Assembly: GCA_027075325.1 (NCBI GenBank)
Contig: JALTBN010000043.1
Span: 247,862 to 311,861 of the forward strand
Source of the DNA: Thermococcus sp.
GTDB taxonomy: Archaea; Methanobacteriota_B; Thermococci; Thermococcales; Thermococcaceae
Length of the DNA: 64,000 nt
Direction of reading: 5' to 3'
The translations under genes and the position numbers were made by a program. The notes beneath the pieces are model-generated. The model was not told where the DNA came from. It saw only the letters and a program-made list of their open reading frames with translations, and made no database searches. This document shows positions 48,819 to 57,313 of this stretch, piece by piece (positions within the stretch are counted from its first letter, which is position 1; every line of letters starts with the position of its first letter).

Positions 48819-50196
48819 AGAAGCTCGGCCTCTCGAAGACCTTCCTCATCGCCGGAAAATCCTCGCGGTAGTGCGCGCCCCTGCTCTCCTCCCTCGCTAA
48901 GGCGCACTCAAGGACTCCTCTGGCGAGGAGCTTAAGCCTCGGGTCTGCCTCAACGTTGTCCAGCTTCTTCAGGCCTTCCCTGAGAATCTTTGCGTTCCTG
49001 ACTATGCTGGCATGCTCCCACAGAATTTCCCTGATGGACTCGATGTCCCCCTTTTCGTACCCGTGGTAGGCCGGTTCTTTCACGTCCCTGACCTTTGGTC
49101 TCTCACGTCCTATCGTTCTCGCCACTTCGAGACCGGAAACGACGCACTCCAGGAGAGAATTGCTCGCGAGCCGGTTGGCCCCGTGGAAGCCGTTGCTTGC
49201 CGCTTCACCTATTGCATAGAGGTTCTTAACCCCCGTTCTGTACCAGAGGTCAACCGAAATACCCCCCACCGAGTAATGGGCTATGGGGGCTACCGGTATA
49301 AGATCCCTTGAAGGGTCTATACCCTCCTTAACCAAGAAGGCATAAATCTGAGGGAATTTCCTCTTAAAGTTCTCTATCCCCGTCGCATTAAGGAACACAC
49401 GCTTTTCCGCCTGCATCTGGCGGTATATAGCCCTGGCCACGATGTCCCTGGTTGAAAGCTCATTCACAAAACGTTCCCCATCTTCAGTCACAAGCTTTGC
49501 CCCTGCCCCGCGGACGGCTTCGCTTATGAGTTTAACCCCATTCTTCCCAATGTAGCCCGTCGGGTGAAACTGTACGAACTCCATGTCTCGGGCAGGGGCC
49601 CCTTTCATCATCGCGTCCCCGATGAGAGTTCCAAGGTTCGTTGGAGAACCTGCGGTGTACTTGAAGAGCCCGGTAAATCCGCCGGATGCTACGACAGTTG
49701 CATCGAACTTCAGAAACTCACCGTTGACAAAAACACCGTAGGCCTTTCCGTGCTTAACCGCGAGCTCTTCGGCTTCCCCCCTTATGAAATTGACTCCTTT
49801 CTCCTTTGCATGGAGGTAGAGAATTTTCGTGAGGTGCTTCCCGGTCTCGTTCTTTATCGTGAAGACCCTTGGAAATGAGTGGCCCCCCTCGGTCTCGTTG
49901 TCCTCAAACTTCAGGCCAAGTGAGAGAAGAAAGTCGTGGGCCTCACTGGCTTTTGATATAACATTCCAGACGGCTTCTTCGTCGTTTAGGTATTTCCCGG
50001 CTTTGAAGGTGTCAATTACGTGGGCCCTGGAAGAATCGCCTTCGAGAACGGGAAGGGCAATACCAGCCTGCGCAAGGTATGAGTTCGTGTTCTTTATCCC
50101 CGTATGGATTAGGGTAACTTCGTGACCGTGCTCCACCAGGGACAGCGCGGCCGTGAGTCCAGCAATGCCACCGCCGATGATTCCGACTGAGGTCAT
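48796..50196 (-). CDS. nadB: L-aspartate oxidase
   Basis: FAD enzyme oxidising aspartate to iminoaspartate for NadA. 466 residues. SVGIIGGGIAGLTAALSLVEHGHEVTLIH binds FAD; FVQFHPTGYI, GGAGAKLVTEDGERFVNELSTRDIVARAI-like (VRGAGAKLVTEDGERFVNE) and HYSVGGISVDLWYRTGVKNLYAIGEAASNGFHGANRLASNSLLECVV are catalytic regions. ATG 50196 after GGTGAGAG; TATA TTTTTAAGCC near 50231-50240. Same strand as nadA with the PIN fragment between. Confidence 0.95.
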   Translation of the reverse strand: MTSVGIIGGGIAGLTAALSLVEHGHEVTLIHTGIKNTNSYLAQAGIALPVLEGDSSRAHVIDTFKAGKYLNDEEAVWNVISKASEAHDFLLSLGLKFEDNETEGGHSFPRVFTIKNETGKHLTKILYLHAKEKGVNFIRGEAEELAVKHGKAYGVFVNGEFLKFDATVVASGGFTGLFKYTAGSPTNLGTLIGDAMMKGAPARDMEFVQFHPTGYIGKNGVKLISEAVRGAGAKLVTEDGERFVNELSTRDIVARAIYRQMQAEKRVFLNATGIENFKRKFPQIYAFLVKEGIDPSRDLIPVAPIAHYSVGGISVDLWYRTGVKNLYAIGEAASNGFHGANRLASNSLLECVVSGLEVARTIGRERPKVRDVKEPAYHGYEKGDIESIREILWEHASIVRNAKILREGLKKLDNVEADPRLKLLARGVLECALAREESRGAHYREDFPAMRKVFERPSFFDGRCRL

Positions 50197-50215
50197 AAAC
50201 TCTCACCTGATTCAA

Positions 50216-50225
50216 GTTTGGGCAC
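50216..50225 (-). promoter_or_regulatory. Shared NAD-gene promoter motif at nadB
   Basis: GTTTGGGCAC, identical to the nadC copy; here it sits between the TATA element and the gene. Confidence 0.4.
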
Positions 50226-50338
50226 TGGCTTAAAAACATCTTGGATGCGACGGAAATCAAACCCTCATACCATGACATCGCAGGTTTACAAACGTAAAGC
50301 TTTTAAACAGATGCATACATTCGTACATGGTGATCCTA

Positions 50339-50416
50339 ATGAAGAAGAAAATCATGATAGCGCTCTCATACGCTGCCCCGATACTCGCCGTCCTCACGCT
50401 CCTCCTCATCGCGTGA
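50339..50416 (+). CDS. Tiny single-helix membrane protein (25 residues)
   Basis: ATG 50339 after a perfect GGTGATC ribosome site and a TATA-like CTTTTAAAC near 50299-50307. The product is a three-lysine tip (MKKKIMIALSYAAP) and one membrane helix (ILAVLTLLLIA). A T-rich run at about 50460-50480 may terminate it. Too short to classify, but the expression signals are strong. It could be a subunit of a larger membrane complex or a regulatory peptide. Confidence 0.5.
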   Translation: MKKKIMIALSYAAPILAVLTLLLIA

Positions 50417-50561
50417 CGGAGTGACAGTGATTTCGGCCAAAAACTGAATGTTGTACGAGCTTTTCCCTTTTTTCTTCCCCAATTTTGTCACATCTGCAGC
50501 TTTTCTTCCGAAAAAGTCAAATACCACAAAGCTCATTCTGGTGCGGTGATGTCCATGATGG

Positions 50562-50906
50562 GTGAAGGCGAAATCGCAAGGAAGGTCCCCGGAAAGCTTG
50601 GAAGGGGGGAGGGAGAAACCGTTCGTTAGGGAGAACTCCGAAGAGCTGTTGTTCGATGTGTTAAAAGAAGGTCTGTTCTGGGCCGCACTCGGCCGCCCGT
50701 ACGAAGTCATGCCATTTTTGAGGGGCAAGCTTTTGGGCAACGGCTTCAGCCCGAAGGCCAAGGCAGAGCTTCAGTGGCTGCTCGACCGGCTTGAAAGGTA
50801 CTACGACTACGTCTCCAGGGCAGGGGTCGTCGAGGAGAAGCACCTGAGGGCAGTGAAGTCTTTCTACAGGGACATAGTCGTTGTTCTCTCCATGGAGAGG
50901 GCTTAG
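50562..50906 (+). CDS. Helical protein of unknown function; possible frameshift near start
   Basis: 114 residues from GTG 50562, but the N-terminal 20 (SQGRSPESLEGGR) look non-coding; from EKPFVRENSEELLFDVLKEGLFWAALGRPYEV on it looks like a true alpha-helical domain. In another frame an ATG at 50551/50557 with GGTGATG upstream reads MGEGEIARKVPGKLGRG and would join the domain if the six-G run at 50604-50609 were five. Thus either the start is misplaced or there is a one-base frameshift. No function recognised. Confidence 0.55.
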   Translation: MKAKSQGRSPESLEGGREKPFVRENSEELLFDVLKEGLFWAALGRPYEVMPFLRGKLLGNGFSPKAKAELQWLLDRLERYYDYVSRAGVVEEKHLRAVKSFYRDIVVVLSMERA

Positions 50907-50914
50907 CTTTTTAA
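50906..50914 (+). promoter_or_regulatory. TATA box ahead of the C/D box sRNA candidate
   Basis: CTTTTTAAC lies about 27 bases before the first bases of the sRNA candidate. The helicase has its own TATA-like CCTTTTAAG at 50998-51006, so this one is unlikely to serve it. Confidence 0.4.
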
Positions 50915-50936
50915 CCCCTCCATTCTATTCCTTCAG

Positions 50937-50989
50937 GGATGATGAGGGAAGTTTCGTCCGAGCGATGAGGAAACTCGCATGGGCTGACC
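50937..50989 (+). ncRNA. Candidate C/D box sRNA
   Basis: Box C ATGATGA (50939-50945), a 12-base guide, D'-like CCGA (50958-50961), C'-like GCGATGA (50962-50968), a 15-base stretch and box D CTGA (50984-50987), with GG/CC closing the ends. This is the layout of archaeal 2'-O-methylation guide RNAs, and a TATA box is correctly placed before it. Deviations: D' is CCGA, C' has one mismatch, the D'-C' spacer is absent and the second guide is a little long. The target was not identified. Confidence 0.45.
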
Positions 50990-51037
50990 ACCCTCAACCT
51001 TTTAAGAACCCTCCCCCTCCCAGATCCGGGGAAGGAA

Positions 51038-53029
51038 ATGACGGAAAAGGCGGAGAAGCTTTCAAAACTCACAGCTCACCTGAAGGTCCTAATTGAGCTG
51101 GAGAGGAAGGCCGAAATAGAGGCCATGCGCCTGGAGATGAAGCGTCTCAGCGGAAGGGAGCGAGAAAAAGTTGGGAGGGCTGTTCTCGATCTTAACGGCA
51201 AAATAGCGGGGGAAGAACTCGGTTATTTCTTGGTGAGGTATGGAAGGGACAGGGAGATAAAGACCGAGATAAGCGTCGGCGACCTGGTCGTGATCAGCAA
51301 ACGCGATCCACTGAAAAGCGACTTGGTTGGAACGGTCGTTGAGAAGGGGAAGCGCTTCCTCACAGTTGCCCTCGAAACGGCTCCGGAGTGGGCGCTTAAA
51401 GGGATACGAATTGACCTCTACGCCAACGACATAACCTTCAAGCGCTGGCTTGAGAACCTGAACAACCTGCGTGAGAGCGGGGAAAAAGCTCTGGAGTTCT
51501 ATCTAGGCCTGAGAGAGCCGGAAGAGAGCGAGCCGGTTGAGTTCCAGCCCTTTGACAGGAGCCTGAACGCCAGCCAGAGGGAGGCGATAGCGAGGGCCCT
51601 CGGTAGCCCTGACTTCTTCCTCGTCCACGGGCCCTTCGGCACCGGGAAGACGAGAACCCTGGTCGAGCTGATAAAACAGGAAGTCGAGAGGGGGCACAGG
51701 GTTCTCGCAACGGCCGAGAGCAACGTGGCGGTTGACAACATCGTCGAGAGGCTCGCTGGTTCGGGGATTAATGTAGTTAGAGTCGGCCACCCGAGCAGGG
51801 TGTCAAAGGCCCTCCGGGAGACAACGTTAGCTTATCTGATAACCCAGCACGAGCTCTACGGCGAGCTGAGGGAGCTAAGGGTCATCGGCGAGAACCTCAA
51901 GGAGAAGCGTGATACCTACACAAAGCCTGCGCCGAAATATAGGAGGGGGCTGAGCGACAGCGAGATCCTCAGGCTGGCATCGAAGGGAATAGGAACAAGG
52001 GGCGTTCCGGTGAGGTTAATCCGCGAGATGGCGGAGTGGATAAAGCTCAACGAGCAGGTGGGCAGGACCTTTGAGGATGCTAAAAAGCTTGAAGACAGGA
52101 TCGCAAGGGAGATACTGAGGGAAGCGGACGTGATCCTGACCACCAACTCCTCGGCGGGTCTTGAGGTCGTTGATTACCTCTCCTATGACGTTGCTATCAT
52201 AGATGAGGCGACGCAGGCGACCATACCGAGCGTCCTCATCCCGATAAACCGAGCGAAGCGCTTCGTTCTTGCCGGAGATCACAAACAGCTCCCGCCGACG
52301 ATACTGAGCGAAAAGGCCAAGGAGCTGAGCAAAACGCTCTTTGAGGGCCTCATAGAACGCTATCCCAATAAGAGTGAGATGCTCACCATCCAGTACAGGA
52401 TGAATGAGAAACTGATGGAGTTCCCGAGCAGGGAGTTCTACGATGGGAGGATAAAGGCCCACGAGAGTGTAAGGAAAGTAACACTCGCGGATCTTGGAGT
52501 TAATGAACCGAACTTCGGGAACTTCTGGAACGAAGCCCTCAATCCCAAAAACGTACTGGTGTTCATAGACACTTCGAAGAGGAAAGACCGCTTTGAGAGA
52601 CAGAGACGCGGAAGCGACAGCAGGGAGAACCCCTTGGAGGCAAAAGTGGTCGCCGGGGCAGTTGAAAGACTCCTGGAGATGGGTGTGAGGCCGGAGTGGA
52701 TTGGCGTCATAACCCCCTACGATGATCAGCGCGACCTGATAAGCTCAATGGTGGGAGAGAAGGTTGAGGTCAGAACGGTGGACGGCTACCAGGGTAGGGA
52801 AAAGGAGGTTGTAATACTTTCCTTCGTCCGTTCAAACTGGAGAATGGAGCTTGGCTTTTTGAATGACCTCAGGAGGCTCAACGTTTCCCTGACACGGGCC
52901 AGGAGGAAGCTAATAGCTGTTGGCGACTCATCGACGCTCTCAAGCCATCCCACGTACAGCAGGTTCATAGAGTTCGCAAACTCAAAGGGGAAGATGATCA
53001 GAGTTGAGAGGTTAGAAAATGTACAATGA
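51038..53029 (+). CDS. IGHMBP2/Upf1-like superfamily 1 helicase
   Basis: 663 residues. An N-terminal beta-barrel-containing region (VGDLVVISKRDPLKSDLVGTVVEKGKRFLTVAL) precedes the helicase: FLVHGPFGTGKTRTLVELI (Walker A, about residue 200), AIIDEATQATIPSVL (motif II, about 387), LAGDHKQLPPT (motif III), QYRMNEKLMEFPS (IV), and VRTVDGYQGREKEVVILSFVRSN plus LNVSLTRARRKLI (V, VI). Similar helicases unwind DNA or RNA; the cellular role here is unknown. ATG 51038 after GGGGAAGG. Confidence 0.9.
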   Translation: MTEKAEKLSKLTAHLKVLIELERKAEIEAMRLEMKRLSGREREKVGRAVLDLNGKIAGEELGYFLVRYGRDREIKTEISVGDLVVISKRDPLKSDLVGTVVEKGKRFLTVALETAPEWALKGIRIDLYANDITFKRWLENLNNLRESGEKALEFYLGLREPEESEPVEFQPFDRSLNASQREAIARALGSPDFFLVHGPFGTGKTRTLVELIKQEVERGHRVLATAESNVAVDNIVERLAGSGINVVRVGHPSRVSKALRETTLAYLITQHELYGELRELRVIGENLKEKRDTYTKPAPKYRRGLSDSEILRLASKGIGTRGVPVRLIREMAEWIKLNEQVGRTFEDAKKLEDRIAREILREADVILTTNSSAGLEVVDYLSYDVAIIDEATQATIPSVLIPINRAKRFVLAGDHKQLPPTILSEKAKELSKTLFEGLIERYPNKSEMLTIQYRMNEKLMEFPSREFYDGRIKAHESVRKVTLADLGVNEPNFGNFWNEALNPKNVLVFIDTSKRKDRFERQRRGSDSRENPLEAKVVAGAVERLLEMGVRPEWIGVITPYDDQRDLISSMVGEKVEVRTVDGYQGREKEVVILSFVRSNWRMELGFLNDLRRLNVSLTRARRKLIAVGDSSTLSSHPTYSRFIEFANSKGKMIRVERLENVQ

Positions 53030-53300
53030 TAATCAACCTCCCAGAAAAACGCAGGAGAAACACGATGAACATCAGGTACAGGCAGTACTTCCAAAAAATT
53101 TTTGAATATAACCCAACAGAAAGGGGTAGAAACGAACTCCACTTCCAAAACAGAGAAAAGAGTGGACAGCACAGAAAAGGGGTATAAAAGAGCAAACCTC
53201 TCTGATTGGGGGGCAACAGGGTTCCCAGCTCTGGCTGGAATGTATTTACCGGCAAAGTGGGACATCAAACGCTGAATAACGGGAGCAGAGGGTCCTTGGA
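53030..53300. other. Gap without a convincing gene
   Basis: About 270 bases between the helicase and the KaiC-like gene promoter. A 40-codon plus-strand frame (ATG 53064) and a hydrophobic minus-strand frame exist, but neither has a ribosome site. The composition is A-rich. Nothing else seen. Confidence 0.5.
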
Positions 53301-53322
53301 GGAACATGGAGAACTCGAAAAG

Positions 53323-53329
53323 TTTATAT
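53323..53329 (+). promoter_or_regulatory. Promoter of the KaiC-like pair
   Basis: TTTATAT preceded by GAAAAG fits BRE/TATA; transcript start expected near 53350, about 60 bases before ATG 53411. Confidence 0.5.
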
Positions 53330-53410
53330 CCTCCATGTTCAAAAAGGTTAATAGGACATAAAAGTGTACGTAACGTGGCATTTAATCCGATAGATGTGAA
53401 GGTGATCTCC

Positions 53411-54157
53411 ATGCCAAAGCATGTGGTTGAACGTGTAAAAACCGGGGTTCCCGGTCTCGATGACCTCCTAAATGGGGGTTTTCCTAAGGGCACCACGGTA
53501 CTGGTGACGGGGCCAACAGGCACGGGGAAGACGACTTTTGCAGTTCAGTTTGTCTACCGCGGTGCGGAGCTCTACGATGAACCCGGAGTGATAGTAACCC
53601 TTGAGGAGAGAGCTCAGGATCTCAGGCGCGAGATGCTCAGTTTTGGATGGGACCTGGAAAAATATGAAAGAGAGGGTAAAATAGCAATAATCGATGGAGT
53701 GAGTTCAATCGTGGGATTGCCCTCCGAGGAGAAGTTTGCCCTTGAAGAAGGCCTCAACGTTGAGGGTTTCCTTAGATACGTGTACAGGGTCGTTAAAAGC
53801 ATAAACGCAAAGCGCTTAGTTGTGGATTCCATACCATCCATAGCCATACGCCTCAATGAAGAGAAGGACATAAGGGAAGTTCTCCTGAGGCTCAACACGA
53901 TACTTCTTGAGATGGGCGTTACCTCAATTCTGACGACCGAGGCCGAGGACCCGAAGAGCGGAAAGATAAGCAAGTATGGGGTCGAGGAATTCGTTTCAAG
54001 GGGGGTCATTCTTCTCGACCTAATAGAAAAGGACGTAGAGCTGAAGAGATACCTCCTCATAAGGAAGATGAGGGAGACGAAGCATGCCATGAAGAAGTAC
54101 CCCTTTGAGATAACGGAGGATGGAATAACGGTCTACCCAAGCGGAGAGATTTACTGA
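53411..54157 (+). CDS. KaiC/RadA-like ATPase
   Basis: 248 residues, single RecA-type domain. TGVPGLDDLLNGGFPKGTTVLVTGPTGTGKTTFAVQF contains the Walker A; VIVTLEERAQDLRREM has the catalytic Glu pair, and AKRLVVDSIPSI is Walker B. The ending KYPFEITEDGITVYP is typical of the archaeal KaiC-like family. ATG 53411 is strongly supported by GGTGATC; the 35 codons upstream in frame are promoter. Likely a regulatory ATPase; partners unknown. Confidence 0.88.
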   Translation: MPKHVVERVKTGVPGLDDLLNGGFPKGTTVLVTGPTGTGKTTFAVQFVYRGAELYDEPGVIVTLEERAQDLRREMLSFGWDLEKYEREGKIAIIDGVSSIVGLPSEEKFALEEGLNVEGFLRYVYRVVKSINAKRLVVDSIPSIAIRLNEEKDIREVLLRLNTILLEMGVTSILTTEAEDPKSGKISKYGVEEFVSRGVILLDLIEKDVELKRYLLIRKMRETKHAMKKYPFEITEDGITVYPSGEIY

Positions 54158-54172
54158 ATGCGGTGGTAGGGC

Positions 54173-54901
54173 GTGCGGATGGAGAGGATCACCACAGGCA
54201 TCATTGATTCCCTCATTCAGGGTGGGGTTCCTCCGGGGAGCGTGGTTCTCGTTATAGGTGACCCTAAATCCGGAAAGACCACCTTCCAGACCCAGTTTCT
54301 GTACAATCAGGTTGTAATGGGGGGAATTCCCGGTCTGGCGATTCTCGTGGACATGCCCAAAAGGGAGTTTTTGGACTTCTCAAAGGACTTTGGATGGGAC
54401 TTCTCACCCGTCCTCGACGAGTTCCTCTATCTTGTGGATGCGTACTCTCACAGAATAAAGAGTGCCCCCAAGTTCTCCTTCTCGGAGGATGTCATAATAG
54501 ACGCCTCCAACCCATTCCAGATATCCAAGTTCATCCGCGACACCACGACAGGGCTTGTTTCCAGCGGACACAACGGCCAGCTCGTTGGAATAATAACCTC
54601 CGTAACACCCCTCTTCTTTGAGAGTGACATCGTGGACATATACAAATTCCTCGAAGAGCTCAAGGACATCGCCCACAGGTACAACCAGGTGTGGTTCATA
54701 GAAGTCAACAGCGGAATCGAGAGACCCCAAGTGGAAAACACCGTGAGGGCAATAGTGGACGGCATCGTTGAAATGAGGATGTTCGAAGAGGGAAGAACCC
54801 TCAGGCGCTACATACGCGTCTATGGAATGAGGCGCACCGCGCACTCCCTCTCCTGGTTCCCGTACGAGATAACCCCCACAGGGATAGTTCTCAGGGGATG
54901 A
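54173..54901 (+). CDS. KaiC-like ATPase, second copy
   Basis: 242 residues related to the gene before: TTGIIDSLIQGGVPPGSVVLVIGDPKSGKTTFQTQFL with an intact P-loop, and the ending WFPYEITPTGIVLRG. The centre is divergent (DAYSHRIKSAPKFSFSEDVI), and instead of EE there is DMPKREF, so ATP hydrolysis may be weaker. GTG 54173 lies 15 bases after the previous stop with GGTGGT upstream; ATG 54179 is possible. Acts probably with its neighbour. Confidence 0.8.
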   Translation: MRMERITTGIIDSLIQGGVPPGSVVLVIGDPKSGKTTFQTQFLYNQVVMGGIPGLAILVDMPKREFLDFSKDFGWDFSPVLDEFLYLVDAYSHRIKSAPKFSFSEDVIIDASNPFQISKFIRDTTTGLVSSGHNGQLVGIITSVTPLFFESDIVDIYKFLEELKDIAHRYNQVWFIEVNSGIERPQVENTVRAIVDGIVEMRMFEEGRTLRRYIRVYGMRRTAHSLSWFPYEITPTGIVLRG

Positions 54902-54934
54902 ACGTTAGGAGACCAAATTTTCAGTTCCAAAAAA

Positions 54935-54942
54935 TTTTTAAG
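54935..54942 (+). promoter_or_regulatory. Promoter for a probably leaderless transcript
   Basis: TTTTTAAG lies 27 bases before ATG 54962, so the message probably begins at or near the start codon; no ribosome site is present. Confidence 0.4.
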
Positions 54943-54961
54943 CGTTTTGTTGTTACTATTA

Positions 54962-56143
54962 ATGATGGATATAAGAGCATATCTCTATGTAGTACTGATA
55001 GGAGCGGCCCTGCTCTCCGCGGTACTCCTTATGAATGTTCACACGGGGAGAGGGGAGACGACGTTCGAGGGGGTATGCGTCAGAAGCTCGAGCACATACT
55101 CACTCCTCTTCAACGGATCGGAGCTCCTCTTCATCCCTGAAAAGCTCGATGTGGGTACTGCATACAGGATAACGGGCATTATAAAGAAAGAGAGTGAGGG
55201 ACTGCGGACATCCGGAAAATTTAAGATGGAAACCCTAAAAGGGCCCGCTGAATGGATGAGCATCATCAACGGCTCCTACTGGGAGAGCGGAGGCCATGCC
55301 TACGTTCTGACCCCAGAGTGGGTAAGGCTGGCGAGAAAAATAAACGCGGGCAAAGGGAGCAAAATCTTAACATGGGGAATTCAATACGGTTCCACGTTTT
55401 ATCCCTCCGGTTATGTTGTCGTCTCCGGACCTACCGGGAGGTTCAGGGACGGCTTTCCCGTGCTTGTTAGAGGTGTTGTCCTGAAGGATGCAGGGGAGAC
55501 CGTTCTATGGGACGGCGGGAGGAGAATCTACCTCCACCTCCCTTATGGAGAGAAGCTCAAACCGGGAAGCGCCGTTTGGGTTCTCGGAAGGGCAAGGGTC
55601 TCATACAAACTTGAGCTATACGTTGATTCTATGGCAGACGTCAGATACCTCGGAGTGCCGGGGGCAGTTAAAGGGGAAGATGCTCAGACGGGAGAGCTCG
55701 TTAACATGACCTGCCTTGTAACCGAAGCACTGAGAAGCGGGCTAAAACTCAGCTGCACCGATCTCAAACTGAGGGGTTTTCAGGCAAGGGCAGGGGATAT
55801 GGTCAGCTTCACCGCAATCCGGGACGGGGACAGTTTGAGATGCATTAACTGTGCAGTTTCCACCCCAAGGGAGCTTCTTCCCAACTCCATCTGCAACTTC
55901 AGCGAGGGAAGTTTTGCAAAGGTCTCCGGGAAGGCAGTATGGGTGAAGAGGTACAGGAGCGGCTTTGGAATAGCCAACGTGAGCAGCGGGGAATGCTGGG
56001 TCCTGCTGAAGCTCCCGAAATCCCTGGACGTGGAGATTGAGACGGGGGAGAACATTACAGCCTACGGCAGGTTTACACTCTACCGGGGAGAGCCCGCTTT
56101 CAGCGTTGAATCGGGGGATGACGTGTGTTCAGGGAAATGCTGA
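54962..56143 (+). CDS. Membrane-anchored protein with OB-like repeats
   Basis: About 393 residues. One N-terminal helix (IRAYLYVVLIGAALLSAVLLM) anchors a long extracytoplasmic region with repeated beta segments (YRITGIIKKESEGLRTSGKF, VLVRGVVLKDAGETVLWDGG, VWVLGRARVSYKLELYVDSM, KVSGKAVWVKRYRSGFGIANV, ITAYGRFTLYRGEPAFSV) that look like successive OB folds. Several cysteines may pair outside. Start ATG 54962 or 54965 of a leaderless message. Unknown function; its end overlaps the TctA-like gene by 19 bases. Confidence 0.65.
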   Translation: MMDIRAYLYVVLIGAALLSAVLLMNVHTGRGETTFEGVCVRSSSTYSLLFNGSELLFIPEKLDVGTAYRITGIIKKESEGLRTSGKFKMETLKGPAEWMSIINGSYWESGGHAYVLTPEWVRLARKINAGKGSKILTWGIQYGSTFYPSGYVVVSGPTGRFRDGFPVLVRGVVLKDAGETVLWDGGRRIYLHLPYGEKLKPGSAVWVLGRARVSYKLELYVDSMADVRYLGVPGAVKGEDAQTGELVNMTCLVTEALRSGLKLSCTDLKLRGFQARAGDMVSFTAIRDGDSLRCINCAVSTPRELLPNSICNFSEGSFAKVSGKAVWVKRYRSGFGIANVSSGECWVLLKLPKSLDVEIETGENITAYGRFTLYRGEPAFSVESGDDVCSGKC

Positions 56144-57264
56144 AGGGCCTTCTCATGGGGGCCCTTACCGGACTGACCCCAGGAATCCACGTTAACACCC
56201 TTGCGGAGCTGGGAGTAACCTCAACCTTCCCAGCGCTGTTCGCCATGGGCCTCACCCATACGTTTCTAGATGCCATACCAGCCGCGTTCTTAGGGGTTCC
56301 GGATGAAGGGTCCGCGCTGTCTCTCCTGCCCGCCCACAGACTCGTCCTGCAGAGGCGGGGCAGGGAGGTGGTGGAGGTTGCTATGTGGGCGAGCTTCCTG
56401 GCGGTGATTTTCTCGATTCCGCTCTCGTACCCCTATCGGATAATGGCTCCCCTCTACCGGCCGGAGTTCGGAGTCGTTGCGGTTGTGCTTCTGGCCGCGA
56501 TCCTGATACTGGGAGAAAAGCGCGGGAGGAGAAAGAAAGCCCTTACGATTTTCCTGGTCTCAGGCATACTTGGGTTCGCCGTTTTCAATAATGGGAGCCT
56601 GAACGAACCCTTCTACCACCTGTTCACCGGACTCTTTGGGATACCCGTCCTCATAGCCGCATCCAGTTCCTCCCTGCCACCACAGGAAAAAGGATACGGT
56701 TCCAGATCCCCCGTGGACATCTGGGGGTTCTCATTTATCGGGACGATTTTGGGGATGGTGGCCTCGCTCGTTCCCACGATGACCGCTTCAATGGCAGCAT
56801 CTCTGGCAGTTTCAGCCTCAGAGGGGGAGAGACCGTTTCTGGCCGTTGTTTACTCGGTAAACACCTCCAATTTCCTCTTTGGAATAATCAACTACCACAT
56901 TACAGGTAGAACGAGGAACGGCGTGGCCGTTGCCATGAAAGCGGCAGGCATAGACGCCCCATCAACCGCGGAAATCCTGTTGATGGGGGTATTCATTGGA
57001 GTTCTGGCGATGATGGTGGGCCTTGCAGCTGGAGAAGGGGTGATACGGGCTCTAAGTAAGGTGAACTACAGGGTTCTCAACGCGATCACCATCATCCTCC
57101 TCCTGGCACTCTCCGCCAGGTTCGATGGAATTTACGGCACGTGGGTTATTCTAACCGCCGCTGGAATAGGCTACACCGCGCAGGAGTGGGGGGTAAGGAG
57201 AACGAGCTGCATGGGGGTTTTAATGCTCCCAATGATAATCGAGAGCGCTGCCCTGCTGCGGTGA
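56125..57264 (+). CDS. TctA-family membrane permease
   Basis: 379 residues with about nine helices. GLLMGALTGLTPGIHVNT at the start and GTILGMVASLVPTMTASMAASLAVSASEGERPFLAVVYSVNTSNFLFG in the middle are the two conserved loops of the TctA (tripartite tricarboxylate transporter) / DUF112 family. There is no TctB or TctC gene nearby, so the function may differ from bacterial systems. GTG 56125 overlaps the end of the OB-like protein gene, suggesting they work together. Confidence 0.8.
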   Translation: MFREMLKGLLMGALTGLTPGIHVNTLAELGVTSTFPALFAMGLTHTFLDAIPAAFLGVPDEGSALSLLPAHRLVLQRRGREVVEVAMWASFLAVIFSIPLSYPYRIMAPLYRPEFGVVAVVLLAAILILGEKRGRRKKALTIFLVSGILGFAVFNNGSLNEPFYHLFTGLFGIPVLIAASSSSLPPQEKGYGSRSPVDIWGFSFIGTILGMVASLVPTMTASMAASLAVSASEGERPFLAVVYSVNTSNFLFGIINYHITGRTRNGVAVAMKAAGIDAPSTAEILLMGVFIGVLAMMVGLAAGEGVIRALSKVNYRVLNAITIILLLALSARFDGIYGTWVILTAAGIGYTAQEWGVRRTSCMGVLMLPMIIESAALLR

Positions 57265-57297
57265 GATAGCGAGGAGAAGGAAACGGTCGAAAGAAAA

Positions 57298-57313
57298 GGG
57301 GCTCAAGAGCCCC
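57298..57313 (-). terminator. Hairpin terminator of the 57303-57611 gene
   Basis: GGGGCTC and GAGCCCC around two bases; on the minus strand it is followed by TTTTCTTTC. The stem begins inside the last codons of the gene. Confidence 0.5.

Noticed and set aside
53064..53186. 40-codon plus-strand frame after the helicase
   Set aside because: No ribosome site, composition like random A-rich sequence.
52998..53255. Hydrophobic 85-codon minus-strand frame beside the helicase
   Set aside because: No ribosome site or promoter; starts in the gap and runs into the helicase 3' end. Could still be tested for conservation.
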